From Pseudovibrio sp947494035 (GTDB lineage Bacteria > Pseudomonadota > Alphaproteobacteria > Rhizobiales > Stappiaceae): a stretch of DNA of 64,000 nucleotides. This document shows, one piece after another, positions 35,043 to 44,783 of the stretch. Location: NCBI GenBank assembly GCA_947494035.1, contig CANLTN010000011.1, positions 67,443-131,442 of the forward strand, in the 5' to 3' direction. The stretch's first letter is position 1, and the number at the start of each line of letters is the position of its first letter. Position numbers and translations under genes: made by a program. The notes under the pieces are model-generated. The model was not told where the DNA came from. It saw nothing but the letters and a program-made list of their open reading frames with translations, and searched no databases.

Positions 35043-35243
35043 TTATGCGTTATCAGACAAGCGCTTGACGCGCAGTACTGTCTGGATCCGCGCAATGTCC
35101 CGGCGAACCTGACGGACACGAGCGGTGTTTTCGAGCTGACCTGTGGCCTTCTGGAAACGCAGGTTGAACTGTTCTTTTTTCAGTTCTTCCAGGTTTGCCT
35201 TGAGCTCATCAGAGGTCTTAGCTCTTACGTCGCTAGCCTTCAT
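35043..35243 (-). CDS. rpmC: 50S ribosomal protein L29
   Basis: A 66-residue helical protein near the exit tunnel, with KTSDELKANLEELKKEQFNL and ARVRQVRRDIARIQTVL. Start at 35243 (MKASDVRAK) after AAGGAAAAGG; the longer open frame is not family-like. Confidence 0.96.
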   Translation of the reverse strand: MKASDVRAKTSDELKANLEELKKEQFNLRFQKATGQLENTARVRQVRRDIARIQTVLRVKRLSDNA

Positions 35244-35266
35244 GGCCTTTTCCTTTCGATGTCCGA

Positions 35267-35680
35267 TTACTCGCCAATGCGCTGGACGAACCGGCACTTA
35301 ATTGGGAGTTTAGCAGCGGCCAGACGCATTGCTTCACGAGCAATATCTTCAGACACACCGTCCATTTCGAACATAATGCGACCAGGTTTTACCCGGCACG
35401 CCCAGTACTCAGGAGAACCTTTACCCTTACCCATGCGGACTTCAGCCGGCTTGGAGGACACAGGAACGTCCGGGAAGATTCTGATCCACACGCGACCCGC
35501 ACGTTTCATATAACGGGTCATTGCACGACGGGCTGCCTCAATCTGGCGAGCGGTGATCCGCTCTGGTTCCATAGCCTTAAGACCATAGGCACCGAAATTG
35601 AGGTCCGTTCCACCCTTGGCGTTGCCATGGATGCGGCCCTTGTGCTGCTTGCGGAACTTAGTACGCTTTGGTTGCAGCAT
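35267..35680 (-). CDS. rplP: 50S ribosomal protein L16
   Basis: A 137-residue protein near the A-site and peptidyl-transferase centre. It begins MLQPKRTKFRKQHKGR and has RKVKPG-like RVKPGRIMFEMDGV. It lies between rpsC and rpmC. Confidence 0.97.
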   Translation of the reverse strand: MLQPKRTKFRKQHKGRIHGNAKGGTDLNFGAYGLKAMEPERITARQIEAARRAMTRYMKRAGRVWIRIFPDVPVSSKPAEVRMGKGKGSPEYWACRVKPGRIMFEMDGVSEDIAREAMRLAAAKLPIKCRFVQRIGE

Positions 35681-35723
35681 CGCTTTTCTCTCGCTTTAAT
35701 AGTTAAGCCGTGTGAGGCGCTGC

Positions 35724-36440
35724 TTACGCAGCGCGCTCACGCCGACCGCCACCTTGGCGTTCGCTCTTGCCACCACCTTCGGTCGCACGACGTTCAGAAG
35801 CCATTGGATCATGTTCAAGGATTTCGCCCTTGAAGATCCAGACTTTAACGCCACACGCGCCGTAAGCGGTGTGTGCTGTCGCAGTACCGTAGTCGATGTC
35901 TGCACGTAGAGTGTGCAGAGGCACGCGACCTTCACGATACCATTCGATACGTGCGATTTCCGCACCACCCAGACGACCACCGCAGTTAATACGGATGCCC
36001 TGGGCACCAAGACGCATTGCAGACTGAACTGCACGCTTCATGGCACGGCGGAATGCAACACGACGCTCGAGCTGCTGAGCAATGGATGCTGCAACAAGTG
36101 CTGCATCTGTCTCTGGCTTGCGCACTTCAACAATGTTGAGGTGCACCTCAGAATTCGTCATCTCGGACAGCTTCTTGCGAAGACGCTCGATGTCCGCACC
36201 TTTTTTACCGATAACAACACCTGGACGACCAGAGTGAATAGTTACGCGGCATTTTTTGTGCGGGCGCTCGATGACAACCTTGGAGATAGCAGCCTGCTTC
36301 AATTCCTTGAGCAGGTACTCACGAATGCGGAAATCTTCGTGAAGAAGATGACCATATTCGTTTTTGCCAGCAAACCAGCGGGAATCCCAAGTCCGGTTGA
36401 CACCAAGACGGAATCCGATTGGATTAATCTTCTGACCCAT
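35724..36440 (-). CDS. rpsC: 30S ribosomal protein S3
   Basis: A 238-residue protein at the mRNA entry, with a KH domain (VTIHSGRPGVVIGKKGADIE) and the C-domain GCRIEWYREGRVPL-like ARIEWYREGRVPLHTL. It ends in a basic and glycine-rich tail (GGGKSERQGGGRRERAA). Its start overlaps the rplV stop (TGATG). Confidence 0.97.
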   Translation of the reverse strand: MGQKINPIGFRLGVNRTWDSRWFAGKNEYGHLLHEDFRIREYLLKELKQAAISKVVIERPHKKCRVTIHSGRPGVVIGKKGADIERLRKKLSEMTNSEVHLNIVEVRKPETDAALVAASIAQQLERRVAFRRAMKRAVQSAMRLGAQGIRINCGGRLGGAEIARIEWYREGRVPLHTLRADIDYGTATAHTAYGACGVKVWIFKGEILEHDPMASERRATEGGGKSERQGGGRRERAA

Positions 36441-36820
36441 CAGGCTGCCTCCTCAACTTCACGAACAACGATGGTCAGATTGGAAAACGGCTTCATAATC
36501 CGTCCAACACGACCACGTGCCCGTGGCTGGAAGCGCTTCATTACAAGCGCCTTGCCAACATACGCCTCGGCGACGACAAGATTGTCGACGTCGAGATCAT
36601 GGTTGTTCTCAGCGTTTGCAATTGCAGACATCAAACATTTCTTGACGTCGCCAGAGATACGCTTGCGGGAGAAGGTCAGGTCAGCAAGAGCAGACCCTAC
36701 CTTCTTACCACGGATCGATGCAGCAACGAGATTGAGTTTCTGAGGAGAAACTCGCAGCATACGAACTACTGCTTTTGCCTCGCTGTCGGCGAGCGTCCGC
36801 TCATGCTTCTGCTTGCCCAT
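36440..36820 (-). CDS. rplV: 50S ribosomal protein L22
   Basis: A 126-residue protein whose long loop lines the exit tunnel. It shows RVSPQKLNLVAASIRGKKV and the loop KRFQPRARGRVGRI. The tunnel loop has no macrolide-type insertion or deletion that I can see. Confidence 0.97.
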   Translation of the reverse strand: MGKQKHERTLADSEAKAVVRMLRVSPQKLNLVAASIRGKKVGSALADLTFSRKRISGDVKKCLMSAIANAENNHDLDVDNLVVAEAYVGKALVMKRFQPRARGRVGRIMKPFSNLTIVVREVEEAA

Positions 36821-36822
36821 CT

Positions 36823-37101
36823 CTATTTCCTCTTCGCCTTTTTGTCAGCGCCATGACCGTAGTAGGTGCGGCTTGGAGCGAATTCGCCCAGCTTATGACC
36901 TACCATGTCTTCGCTGATCAAAACAGGAATGTGCTTCTGACCGTTATAGACGCCAAAAGTCAACCCCACAAAGTGCGGAAGAATGGTGGAGCGGCGGCTC
37001 CAGGTCTTAATGACCTCTTTACGGCCGGACTCGCGAACCTTATCCGCTTTCTTCAGGAGGTAACCGTCGATGAACGGCCCTTTCCAGATCGAACGTGCCA
37101 C
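36823..37101 (-). CDS. rpsS: 30S ribosomal protein S19
   Basis: A 92-residue head protein, beginning ARSIWKGPFIDGYLLKK and containing TWSRRSTILPHFVGLTFGVY and GHKLGEFAPSRTY. Standard length. Confidence 0.97.
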   Translation of the reverse strand: MARSIWKGPFIDGYLLKKADKVRESGRKEVIKTWSRRSTILPHFVGLTFGVYNGQKHIPVLISEDMVGHKLGEFAPSRTYYGHGADKKAKRK

Positions 37102-37113
37102 GATCCGTTCCCC

Positions 37114-37947
37114 TTACTTCTTCCGCGCATGACGTGAGCGTACGATAAACTTATCGCTAGCCTTATTACGTCGTGTGCGCTTACCTTTGGTCGGTTTGCC
37201 CCAAGGGGTAACCGGATGACGTCCACCGGATGTACGACCTTCACCACCACCATGAGGGTGGTCGACAGGGTTCATAGCAACACCGCGAACATGTGGACGG
37301 CGGCCCAACCAACGAGAACGACCTGCTTTACCCAGGTTGATGTTCCCGTGATCTTGGTTGGAAACTGCGCCGACGGTTGCCATGCAAGTGCCGAGTACAC
37401 GGCGTTGCTCACCAGACAACAGACGGACTACAGTGTAGCCAGCGTCACGACCAACAATCTGAGCATAAGCACCAGCTGAACGTGCAATCTGCGCGCCTTT
37501 GCCTGGCTTCATCTCGATGTTGTGAATGATTGTACCGACTGGGATAGAAGCCAGAGGCATAGCGTTGCCCGGCTTGATATCTACAGCTTCACCTGCAATC
37601 ACCTTGTCGCCAGCAGCAAGGCGCTGCGGAGCCAGGATGTATGCCTGCTCACCATCATCATAAGTGATGAGAGCGATGAATGCAGTACGGTTTGGATCGT
37701 ATTCCAAACGCTCAACAGTACCGACAACGTCGAATTTACGACGCTTGAAGTCGATGAGGCGGTAGGTACGCTTGTGACCACCACCAATGTTGTTCGCAGT
37801 CTTACGACCGTAGTTGTTACGACCACCGGACTTAGAAAGACCTTCAGTCAATTTCTTGACTGGCTTGCCTTTCCAAAGATCAGAACGGTCTACCTGGACC
37901 AGCTGACGACGGCCAGGAGATGTCGGATTAAATGTCTTAAGTGCCAT
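37114..37947 (-). CDS. rplB: 50S ribosomal protein L2
   Basis: A 277-residue core protein of the peptidyl-transferase region. It shows GGRNNYGRKTANNIGGGHK and near the C-terminus RGVAMNPVDHPHGGGEGRTS with the conserved histidines. Standard length. Confidence 0.98.
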   Translation of the reverse strand: MALKTFNPTSPGRRQLVQVDRSDLWKGKPVKKLTEGLSKSGGRNNYGRKTANNIGGGHKRTYRLIDFKRRKFDVVGTVERLEYDPNRTAFIALITYDDGEQAYILAPQRLAAGDKVIAGEAVDIKPGNAMPLASIPVGTIIHNIEMKPGKGAQIARSAGAYAQIVGRDAGYTVVRLLSGEQRRVLGTCMATVGAVSNQDHGNINLGKAGRSRWLGRRPHVRGVAMNPVDHPHGGGEGRTSGGRHPVTPWGKPTKGKRTRRNKASDKFIVRSRHARKK

Positions 37948-37960
37948 TTTGTCCTACCCC

Positions 37961-38254
37961 TTAAAGACCGGTCGTCACGTCGATGGACTGACCATCTTCC
38001 AGTGTGACCACAGCTTTTTTGAAGTTGCTCTGCTTACCAACAACACCCTTGAAACGCTTGGTCTTACCCTTGCGAACCAAAGTGTTGACGGCTTTGACTT
38101 TTACGCCAAACAGAGATTCAACAGCTGCTTTGATTTCCGGTTTAGTGGCAGTGAGAGCAACCTTAAAAACAACCTTGTTCTCTTCAGAAGCGAAGGTAGC
38201 TTTCTCGGTGATCACCGGAGATACGATTTTGTCGTAGTGAACGAGCTTGCTCAT
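37961..38254 (-). CDS. rplW: 50S ribosomal protein L23
   Basis: A 97-residue protein at the tunnel exit, the docking site for trigger factor and SRP. It shows SPVITEKATFASEENKVVF and VNTLVRKGKTKRFKGVVG. Its start overlaps the rplD stop by one base. Confidence 0.97.
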   Translation of the reverse strand: MSKLVHYDKIVSPVITEKATFASEENKVVFKVALTATKPEIKAAVESLFGVKVKAVNTLVRKGKTKRFKGVVGKQSNFKKAVVTLEDGQSIDVTTGL

Positions 38255-38871
38255 TAGAAGCGCTCCTCCAAAGCTGCAACTGCCGCTTTGGTCAGGACCA
38301 GCGTGTCACGACGAAGAATGTCGTAAACGTTGATACCCTGCACTGGCAGTACATCTACGAGTGGAATGTTACGAGTAGCCAAACCGAAGTTTGCATCTAC
38401 TTCAGAACCGTCCACGAACAACGCACTGGTCAAACCGAGAGAACCGAGCTGCTCTTTCAGAGCCTTGGTCTTGGCTTCTGCCGCTTTCGCATCTTCGACA
38501 ACAATGAGGTTGCCGGAAGCTGCTTTTGCAGACAGGGCATGCTTAAGACCCAGAGCACGAACCTTCTTAGGAAGTTCATGAGAGTGCTCACGCACTACTG
38601 GACCAAATGCCTTACCACCACCACGGAACTGAGGTGCTTTACGGTTACCGTGACGTGCGCCGCCAGAACCTTTCTGGCGTACGAATTTTTTGGTGGTACC
38701 ATTTACCTCTGAGCGACCCAGAGTTTTATGTGTACCAGCCTGGCGCTTCGCAAGCTGCCAGCGAACAACGCGCTGGATCAGGTCGATACGTGGCTCGAGA
38801 CCGAAGATCTCGTCAGACACTGTGATCGAACCCGCAGCATTGCCGCCGAGGGATTTAACCTCGAGTTCCAT
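38254..38871 (-). CDS. rplD: 50S ribosomal protein L4
   Basis: A 205-residue protein whose extended loop (RQKGSGGARHGNRKAPQFRG) reaches the exit tunnel. I start at the ATG at 38871, overlapping the rplC stop (TGATG); a GTG one codon earlier is less likely. In E. coli L4 represses the S10 operon; no E. coli-like leader is evident here. Confidence 0.96.
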   Translation of the reverse strand: MELEVKSLGGNAAGSITVSDEIFGLEPRIDLIQRVVRWQLAKRQAGTHKTLGRSEVNGTTKKFVRQKGSGGARHGNRKAPQFRGGGKAFGPVVREHSHELPKKVRALGLKHALSAKAASGNLIVVEDAKAAEAKTKALKEQLGSLGLTSALFVDGSEVDANFGLATRNIPLVDVLPVQGINVYDILRRDTLVLTKAAVAALEERF

Positions 38872-39587
38872 CACTCACCTTCCTTCCCGGCTTCAGCCGC
38901 TGCAACAGCAGAGTTCTGACGGAATGCACCTGGTACAGGAGCGTTCTCTGGCAGAGACTTCTTAATTGCATCACGAACCAGGATCCAACCGCCTTTAGAA
39001 CCAGGCACAGAACCTTCAACCATGATCAGACCACGTTCTACGTCAGTACGTACAACTTTGAGGTTCTGAGTGGTGACGCGTTCAGCACCGAGGTGTCCGG
39101 CCATCTTCTTGCCTTTGAACACCTTACCTGGATCCTGACACTGACCGGTAGAACCGTGCGCACGGTGTGAAATAGACACACCATGTGAAGCGCGACCACC
39201 ACCGAAGTTGTGACGCTTCATCGCACCAGCAAAGCCCTTACCGATAGAGGTGCCGGTTACATCCACGAACTGACCGTTAAGGAAGTGGTCAGCTGTAAGC
39301 TCAGCACCAACTTCGATCAAGTTCTCTTCAGAAACACGGAACTCAGCGAGTTTGCGCTTAGGCTCAACCTTTGCAACTGCAAAGTGGCCACGCATCGCGC
39401 GGTTCGTGTTCTTAACTTTTGCCGCACCTACGCCCAACTGAAGCGCAGTGTAGCCGTTCTTGTCTGCCGTCCGGTGAGCAACAACTTGACAGTTGTCTAG
39501 ACGCAGTACTGTAACGGGCACGTGTTCACCTGCCTCGTTATAAATACGGGTCATACCCACCTTCTGTGCGATCACTCCAGAACGCAT
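38871..39587 (-). CDS. rplC: 50S ribosomal protein L3
   Basis: A 238-residue protein at the peptidyl-transferase centre, beginning RSGVIAQKVGMTRIYNEAG and containing GFAGAMKRHNFGGGRASHG. Start at 39587, with AAGGGG upstream; a start seven codons earlier would overlap rpsJ's ribosome-bound end and lacks family match. Confidence 0.96.
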   Translation of the reverse strand: MRSGVIAQKVGMTRIYNEAGEHVPVTVLRLDNCQVVAHRTADKNGYTALQLGVGAAKVKNTNRAMRGHFAVAKVEPKRKLAEFRVSEENLIEVGAELTADHFLNGQFVDVTGTSIGKGFAGAMKRHNFGGGRASHGVSISHRAHGSTGQCQDPGKVFKGKKMAGHLGAERVTTQNLKVVRTDVERGLIMVEGSVPGSKGGWILVRDAIKKSLPENAPVPGAFRQNSAVAAAEAGKEGE

Positions 39588-39608
39588 TACTGTGTCCCCT
39601 TGCCGCAC

Positions 39609-39917
39609 TTAGAGCTTGATCTCGACGTCAACGCCAGCAGCCAGGTCGAGCTTCATCAAAGCATCAACTGTCTGTGGTGTTGGGTCGACGATGTCCAAAA
39701 GGCGCTTATGTGTGCGCATTTCAAACTGATCGCGGCTCTTTTTATCAACATGCGGGCCGCGAAGTACTGTGTACTTCTCAATCCGCGTCGGCAACGGAAC
39801 TGGTCCACGCACTTGTGCGCCGGTCCGTTTCGCCGTGTTCACGATTTCCTTAGTGGAAGCGTCAAGAACACGGTGATCAAACGCCTTCAGGCGGATCCGT
39901 ATATTCTGGCCGTTCAT
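39609..39917 (-). CDS. rpsJ: 30S ribosomal protein S10 / NusE
   Basis: A 102-residue protein with a second role as NusE in antitermination. It begins NGQNIRIRLKAFDHRVLD and contains GPVPLPTRIEKYTVLRGPH. It heads the S10 group, 69 bases after tuf, with a hairpin in between. Confidence 0.97.
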   Translation of the reverse strand: MNGQNIRIRLKAFDHRVLDASTKEIVNTAKRTGAQVRGPVPLPTRIEKYTVLRGPHVDKKSRDQFEMRTHKRLLDIVDPTPQTVDALMKLDLAAGVDVEIKL

Positions 39918-39942
39918 GACTAATCCTTAACTGAGCAAAACA

Positions 39943-39973
39943 ACTGCGGTTCAACACAAGATCGAACCGCAGT
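39943..39973 (-). terminator. Hairpin between tuf and rpsJ
   Basis: A perfect 10-bp stem ACTGCGGTTC/GAACCGCAGT with an 11-base loop, then TGTTTTG on the minus strand. It could end part of the str transcript or act as an attenuator before the S10 genes. Confidence 0.65.
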
Positions 39974-39986
39974 CCAAACTCAATTC

Positions 39987-41162
39987 TTATTCAATGATTT
40001 CAGCTACCACACCAGCGCCGACGGTACGACCGCCTTCACGGATAGCGAAGCGCAGACCATCTTCCATAGCGATTGGTACGATAAGTTCAACTGAAACAGC
40101 AACGTTATCACCAGGCATCACCATTTCTGTGCCTTCTGGCAGAGAAACAACACCAGTCACGTCAGTTGTACGGAAGTAGAACTGTGGACGGTAGTTGGTG
40201 AAGAATGGAGTATGACGCCCACCCTCTTCCTTGGTGAGGATGTATGCCTCAGCCTTGAACTTAGTGTGAGGAGTAACGGAACCTGGCTTACACAGCACCT
40301 GGCCACGCTCAACATCTTCACGACCAACACCACGGATCAGCGCACCAATGTTATCGCCAGCTTCACCCTGATCGAGCAGCTTGCGGAACATTTCAACACC
40401 GGTAACAGTGGTCTTAGCTGTATCTTTAACGCCGACGATCTCAACTTCGTCACCAACGTGAACGATACCACGCTCTACACGACCGGTTACAACAGTACCA
40501 CGGCCAGAGATAGAGAACACGTCTTCGATCGGCATCAGGAATGGCAGATCACGTGGACGGTCTGGAGTTGGGATGTACTCGTCAACAGCAGCCATCAGCT
40601 CAGCGATCTTGTCTTTACCAATCGCGTCATCACGATCTTCCAGAGCTGCAAGAGCAGAACCAGCGATGATTGGAATATCGTCGCCAGGGAATTCGTAGGA
40701 AGACAGAAGTTCACGAACCTCCATTTCTACGAGCTCGAGAAGCTCTTCGTCGTCAACCTGGTCAACCTTGTTCATGAAGACAACCAGCGCAGGCACACCA
40801 ACCTGACGAGCGAGCAGGATGTGCTCACGGGTCTGAGGCATTGGGCCGTCTGCAGCGTTAACAACGAGGATCGCACCATCCATCTGAGCCGCGCCGGTGA
40901 TCATGTTTTTCACATAATCGGCGTGGCCTGGACAGTCAACGTGTGCGTAGTGACGAGCTTCGGTTTCATATTCAACGTGTGCTGTTGAAATGGTGATACC
41001 GCGAGCACGCTCTTCAGGAGCGCCATCGATCTCGTCATAAGCTTTAAAATCACCGAAGGATTTAGTAATCGCAGCGGTCAATGTAGTCTTACCGTGGTCA
41101 ACGTGGCCAATTGTGCCGATGTTGACGTGCGGCTTATTACGTTCAAATTTTTCTTTAGCCAT
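39987..41162 (-). CDS. tuf: Elongation factor Tu, copy 1
   Basis: The 391-residue GTPase that brings aminoacyl-tRNA to the ribosome. It has the P-loop GHVDHGKT, DCPGHADY and NKVDQVDDEE (the NKxD base-recognition motif), then the two beta-barrel domains. Against copy 2 at 58161 I find a single residue change, alanine here against serine in VKDTAKTT. It is the last gene of the str group rpsL-rpsG-fusA-tuf. Confidence 0.98.
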   Translation of the reverse strand: MAKEKFERNKPHVNIGTIGHVDHGKTTLTAAITKSFGDFKAYDEIDGAPEERARGITISTAHVEYETEARHYAHVDCPGHADYVKNMITGAAQMDGAILVVNAADGPMPQTREHILLARQVGVPALVVFMNKVDQVDDEELLELVEMEVRELLSSYEFPGDDIPIIAGSALAALEDRDDAIGKDKIAELMAAVDEYIPTPDRPRDLPFLMPIEDVFSISGRGTVVTGRVERGIVHVGDEVEIVGVKDTAKTTVTGVEMFRKLLDQGEAGDNIGALIRGVGREDVERGQVLCKPGSVTPHTKFKAEAYILTKEEGGRHTPFFTNYRPQFYFRTTDVTGVVSLPEGTEMVMPGDNVAVSVELIVPIAMEDGLRFAIREGGRTVGAGVVAEIIE

Positions 41163-41209
41163 CGGATCTCTCCGTTCTCTCTTGAATCCCTTTGACTGGT
41201 CTAATGAGG

Positions 41210-43285
41210 TTAGGCGTATTTCGCCATAACCTCGTCAGCAACAGCCTGCGGGACTTGGTCGTAATGATCGAACACCATGGAATACTGCGCACGTCCTTGG
41301 GACATGGAACGCAAGTTATTTACGTAGCCAAACATGTTAGCCAGCGGAACCATAGCAGTGATAACGGTCACGACACCGCGGTTTTCGGTACCGGCAATTT
41401 GACCACGACGGGAATTCAAATCACCAATCACGTCACCCATATAGTCTTCTGGAGTGACAACCTCAACCTTCATGATAGGTTCCAGAAGCTTTGGACCTGC
41501 TTTAGCCACAGCTTCTCTGAAACCTGCACGACCTGCGATCTCAAACGCGAGCACAGAAGAGTCAACATCGTGGTAAGCACCATCAGTGAGGGTAGCTTTA
41601 ATGTCGACCATCGGGAACCCAGCGAGTGGACCGGAGGACATGACGGATTCGATACCTTTGGAAACACCAGGGATGTATTCCTTAGGAACGTTACCGCCAA
41701 CAATCGTGTTAGCAAACGCAAAACCTTCGCCAACTTCATTTGGCTCGATTGAGAGTTTGATGCGAGCAAACTGACCAGTACCACCAGACTGCTTCTTGTG
41801 GGTATAATCCACATCGGCAGGCTTAGTAATGGTTTCACGGTAAGCCACCTGAGGCGCACCGATGTTTGCTTCAACCTTGAATTCACGCTTCATGCGATCA
41901 ACAAGGATGTCCAGGTGAAGTTCGCCCATACCAGCAATGATTGTCTGGCCGGACTCTTCATCTGTCTTCACGCGGAAGGACGGATCCTCAGCAGCCAGGC
42001 GGTTCAGGGCAAGACCCATCTTCTCCTGGTCACCTTTGGTTTTAGGCTCTACAGCGATCTCGATAACTGGATCCGGGAACTCCATGCGCTCCAGAATAAC
42101 CGGCTTGAGAGGATCACAAAGAGTATCACCAGTAGTGGTGTCCTTCAGGCCTGCGATAGCAACAATGTCACCTGCGTAGGCTACATCGATATCATCGCGG
42201 GAATTTGAGTGCATCTGCATCATACGACCGACGCGCTCGCGCTTACCTTTAACAGTGTTAAGAACGGAAGTACCTTTGTTCAAAACACCAGAGTAAATAC
42301 GTGCGAAGGTCAAAGATCCAACGAACGGATCGTTCATGATCTTGAATGCGAGCATACCCAGTGGTTCTTCATCAGAAGATTCACGGGTAGTTTCTTCTTC
42401 AGTCTTAGCGTCGATGCCTTTAATGGCAGGAACTTCGATTGGAGAAGGCAGGTAATCAACAACTGCGTCGAGCAGAGGCTGAACACCTTTGTTCTTAAAT
42501 GCGGTACCGCAAAGCACTGGAACGAAGTCACCTGCGATTGTGCCTTTACGAATCAGCTCCTGAAGCTTTTCGGTGGATGGCATTTCGCCTTCCAGGTACG
42601 CTTCCATTGCTTCTTCTTCGACTTCAACAGCAGCTTCGATCAGCTTGTCGCGGTATTCTTCAGCACGATCAGCAAGGTCAGCAGGAATGTCCAGCTCATC
42701 CCAGCTTGCGCCGAGAGCTTCACCATTCCAAACCAGAGCCTTCATCTTCATCAGATCGACAACACCAGCAAATTCGTTCTCAGCGCCGATTGGCAGCTGC
42801 AGACAAACTGGGGTCGCACCAAGACGTTTCTCGATCATTTCTACACAGCGGTAGAAATCAGCACCGAGCTTGTCCATCTTGTTGACGAAGATCATGCGTG
42901 GAACGTTGTACTTATCAGCCTGACGCCATACGGTCTCAGTCTGAGGTTCAACACCAGCATTCGCATCGAGAAGTGCAACAGCACCATCAAGAACACGCAG
43001 GGAACGCTCAACTTCAATCGTGAAGTCAACGTGACCTGGGGTGTCAATGATGTTCAGACGCTTACCGTTCCAGTGTGCAGTAGTCGCAGCGGAGGTAATG
43101 GTAATACCACGCTCCTGCTCCTGCTCCATCCAGTCCATGGTGGCTGCGCCATCATGAACTTCACCGATTTTATGGGACTTACCAGTATAGTACAGAATAC
43201 GTTCTGTAGTGGTCGTCTTACCAGCATCAATGTGTGCCATGATGCCGAAGTTACGGTAGTCCTCAATTTTGTGCGTACGTGACAT
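41210..43285 (-). CDS. fusA: Elongation factor G
   Basis: The 691-residue translocase of the ribosome. The GTPase domain has AHIDAGKTTTTERIL, DTPGHVDFT and NKMDKLGAD; domains II-V follow, ending in VNNLRSMSQGRAQYSM. It is the only EF-G in view and keeps the order rpsL-rpsG-fusA-tuf. Confidence 0.98.
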   Translation of the reverse strand: MSRTHKIEDYRNFGIMAHIDAGKTTTTERILYYTGKSHKIGEVHDGAATMDWMEQEQERGITITSAATTAHWNGKRLNIIDTPGHVDFTIEVERSLRVLDGAVALLDANAGVEPQTETVWRQADKYNVPRMIFVNKMDKLGADFYRCVEMIEKRLGATPVCLQLPIGAENEFAGVVDLMKMKALVWNGEALGASWDELDIPADLADRAEEYRDKLIEAAVEVEEEAMEAYLEGEMPSTEKLQELIRKGTIAGDFVPVLCGTAFKNKGVQPLLDAVVDYLPSPIEVPAIKGIDAKTEEETTRESSDEEPLGMLAFKIMNDPFVGSLTFARIYSGVLNKGTSVLNTVKGKRERVGRMMQMHSNSRDDIDVAYAGDIVAIAGLKDTTTGDTLCDPLKPVILERMEFPDPVIEIAVEPKTKGDQEKMGLALNRLAAEDPSFRVKTDEESGQTIIAGMGELHLDILVDRMKREFKVEANIGAPQVAYRETITKPADVDYTHKKQSGGTGQFARIKLSIEPNEVGEGFAFANTIVGGNVPKEYIPGVSKGIESVMSSGPLAGFPMVDIKATLTDGAYHDVDSSVLAFEIAGRAGFREAVAKAGPKLLEPIMKVEVVTPEDYMGDVIGDLNSRRGQIAGTENRGVVTVITAMVPLANMFGYVNNLRSMSQGRAQYSMVFDHYDQVPQAVADEVMAKYA

Positions 43286-43309
43286 AACGTCAGCCTCTAT
43301 CTCGGGAGA

Positions 43310-43780
43310 TTACCAACGATAGTGCGAGAACGCACGGTTAGCTTCAGCCATCCGGTGGGTGTCTTCGCGCTTCTTAACGGAGTTACCACGGCCATTCGCA
43401 GCATCCAGCAATTCGCCAGACAGACGACCAACCATTGTGGTTTCGTTACGACCGCGAGCTGCAGAAATCAGCCAGCGGATAGCCAGTGCCTGACGACGTT
43501 CGGTACGAACTTCGACTGGAACCTGGTACGTTGCACCACCAACGCGGCGAGAGCGAACTTCTACCTGAGGCATAACGTTTTCGAGCGCCTGATGGAACAT
43601 CTCGATTGGGCTAGCCTTAGCTTTCGCTTCGATCGCATCGAATGCACCGTAAACGATGCGTTCTGCAGTGGATTTTTTACCATCGAGCATTACTGCGTTC
43701 ATGAACTTAGTAACGACGATATCTCCGAACTTTGGATCCGGAATAACTTGACGCTTTTCAGCGGCGTGACGGCGGGACAT
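43310..43780 (-). CDS. rpsG: 30S ribosomal protein S7
   Basis: A 156-residue head-assembly protein with DPKFGDIVVTKFMNAVM and VEVRSRRVGGATYQVPVEV. In E. coli it regulates the str operon from the rpsL-rpsG gap; here the gap is only 16 bases, so that control site is absent. Confidence 0.97.
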   Translation of the reverse strand: MSRRHAAEKRQVIPDPKFGDIVVTKFMNAVMLDGKKSTAERIVYGAFDAIEAKAKASPIEMFHQALENVMPQVEVRSRRVGGATYQVPVEVRTERRQALAIRWLISAARGRNETTMVGRLSGELLDAANGRGNSVKKREDTHRMAEANRAFSHYRW

Positions 43781-43796
43781 ATCAGTCTATATCCTA

Positions 43797-44168
43797 TTAT
43801 TTCGGACGCTTAGCGCCATACTTGGAACGACGCTGTTTACGATCTTTAACACCCTGGGTGTCAAGAACGCCGCGGATGATGTGGTAACGAACACCAGGCA
43901 AATCCTTTACACGACCACCACGGATCATGACAACGGAGTGCTCTTGGAGGTTATGACCTTCACCCGGGATGTAACCAATAACCTCAAAGCCATTGGTCAA
44001 ACGGATTTTTGCCACTTTACGAAGCGCTGAGTTAGGCTTCTTAGGAGTGGTTGTATAAACGCGAGTACACACGCCACGCTTCTGCGGGCACGCTTCCATC
44101 GCTGGAACTTTGTTCCGCTTTGCCGGCACTTTGCGCGGCTTACGGATCAACTGGTTGATCGTTGGCAT
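43797..44168 (-). CDS. rpsL: 30S ribosomal protein S12
   Basis: A 123-residue decoding-centre protein with TTPKKPNSALRKVAKIRL and PGVRYHIIRGVLDTQGVKD. The lysines equivalent to E. coli K42/K87, where streptomycin-resistance changes fall, are the wild-type residue at PKKPNS; the second site has R (HSVVMIRGGRVKDLPG), as in other bacteria. It is the first gene of the str group. Confidence 0.97.
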   Translation of the reverse strand: MPTINQLIRKPRKVPAKRNKVPAMEACPQKRGVCTRVYTTTPKKPNSALRKVAKIRLTNGFEVIGYIPGEGHNLQEHSVVMIRGGRVKDLPGVRYHIIRGVLDTQGVKDRKQRRSKYGAKRPK

Positions 44169-44783
44169 AATTTGCCCTTTAACTACTTTTGCTCTTCGAC
44201 CGGACGCAGTTTCTGGTAGACATACGCACGCGCACCAAATCCACGAACCAAAATCCGTGAAGGGCGCTGCGAAACCAGAGGACCACGGAGTGATCCGCGG
44301 TCTTGCATTCGACTTGTGTTCGCCTTTGAACCCGACAACGTTTAAGCTTCAGTACTCCGAGGCGAGGCGCCTCAGGAGAAGGACATTGCTTACTGCTTGC
44401 CATAAGGTTGCCGGAACCTACTCATCAAGACACTGTTCGTCAAGTCCTTTCCAAGAGATTCTTGGGCTCACACGCCCAGATTCCGGCGACCTATCCCAAG
44501 TTTCACGCAGTTTCAGCAACTTCATCGCAAAAGACCTCAAAATTTCGAGGTGCTTAAGTCTTCATTTCAGTTTGACTCCAAGCATTAAGGGCAAGTTAAG
44601 CACAGCTCCACTCTGACTCACCGTCACTTCAAGGGCGCATCTGATTCTTAAAGCTCTCACCTAAATTGAGTAAAGCCCTTTAAGGATAAATACTGCACGC
44701 ACCAACACCACTAACCTTACATGCGCAATCACAGGTGCCCCTACGCCATTGGCACCACATCGCAAAGGAACTATGCTCCAGCT
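44169..44783. promoter_or_regulatory. Divergent control region between rpsL and the Nudix gene
   Basis: A 615-base stretch without a supportable gene. It should hold the rpsL promoter and leader on the minus strand and the Nudix promoter on the plus strand. Candidates are weak: TTGGAG-17-CTTAAG on the minus strand (near 44580-44550) and TTGAGT-17-AATACT on the plus strand (near 44667-44695). The unusual length for a str-operon leader is the main thing to note. Confidence 0.4.

Noticed and set aside
40212..40988. 258-codon plus-strand frame opposite tuf, repeated at 58386-59162
   Set aside because: The duplication only mirrors the two tuf genes. It is an antisense shadow without its own signals.
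42209..43282. 357-codon plus-strand frame opposite fusA
   Set aside because: Antisense shadow of a conserved, codon-biased gene; no domain or start signal.
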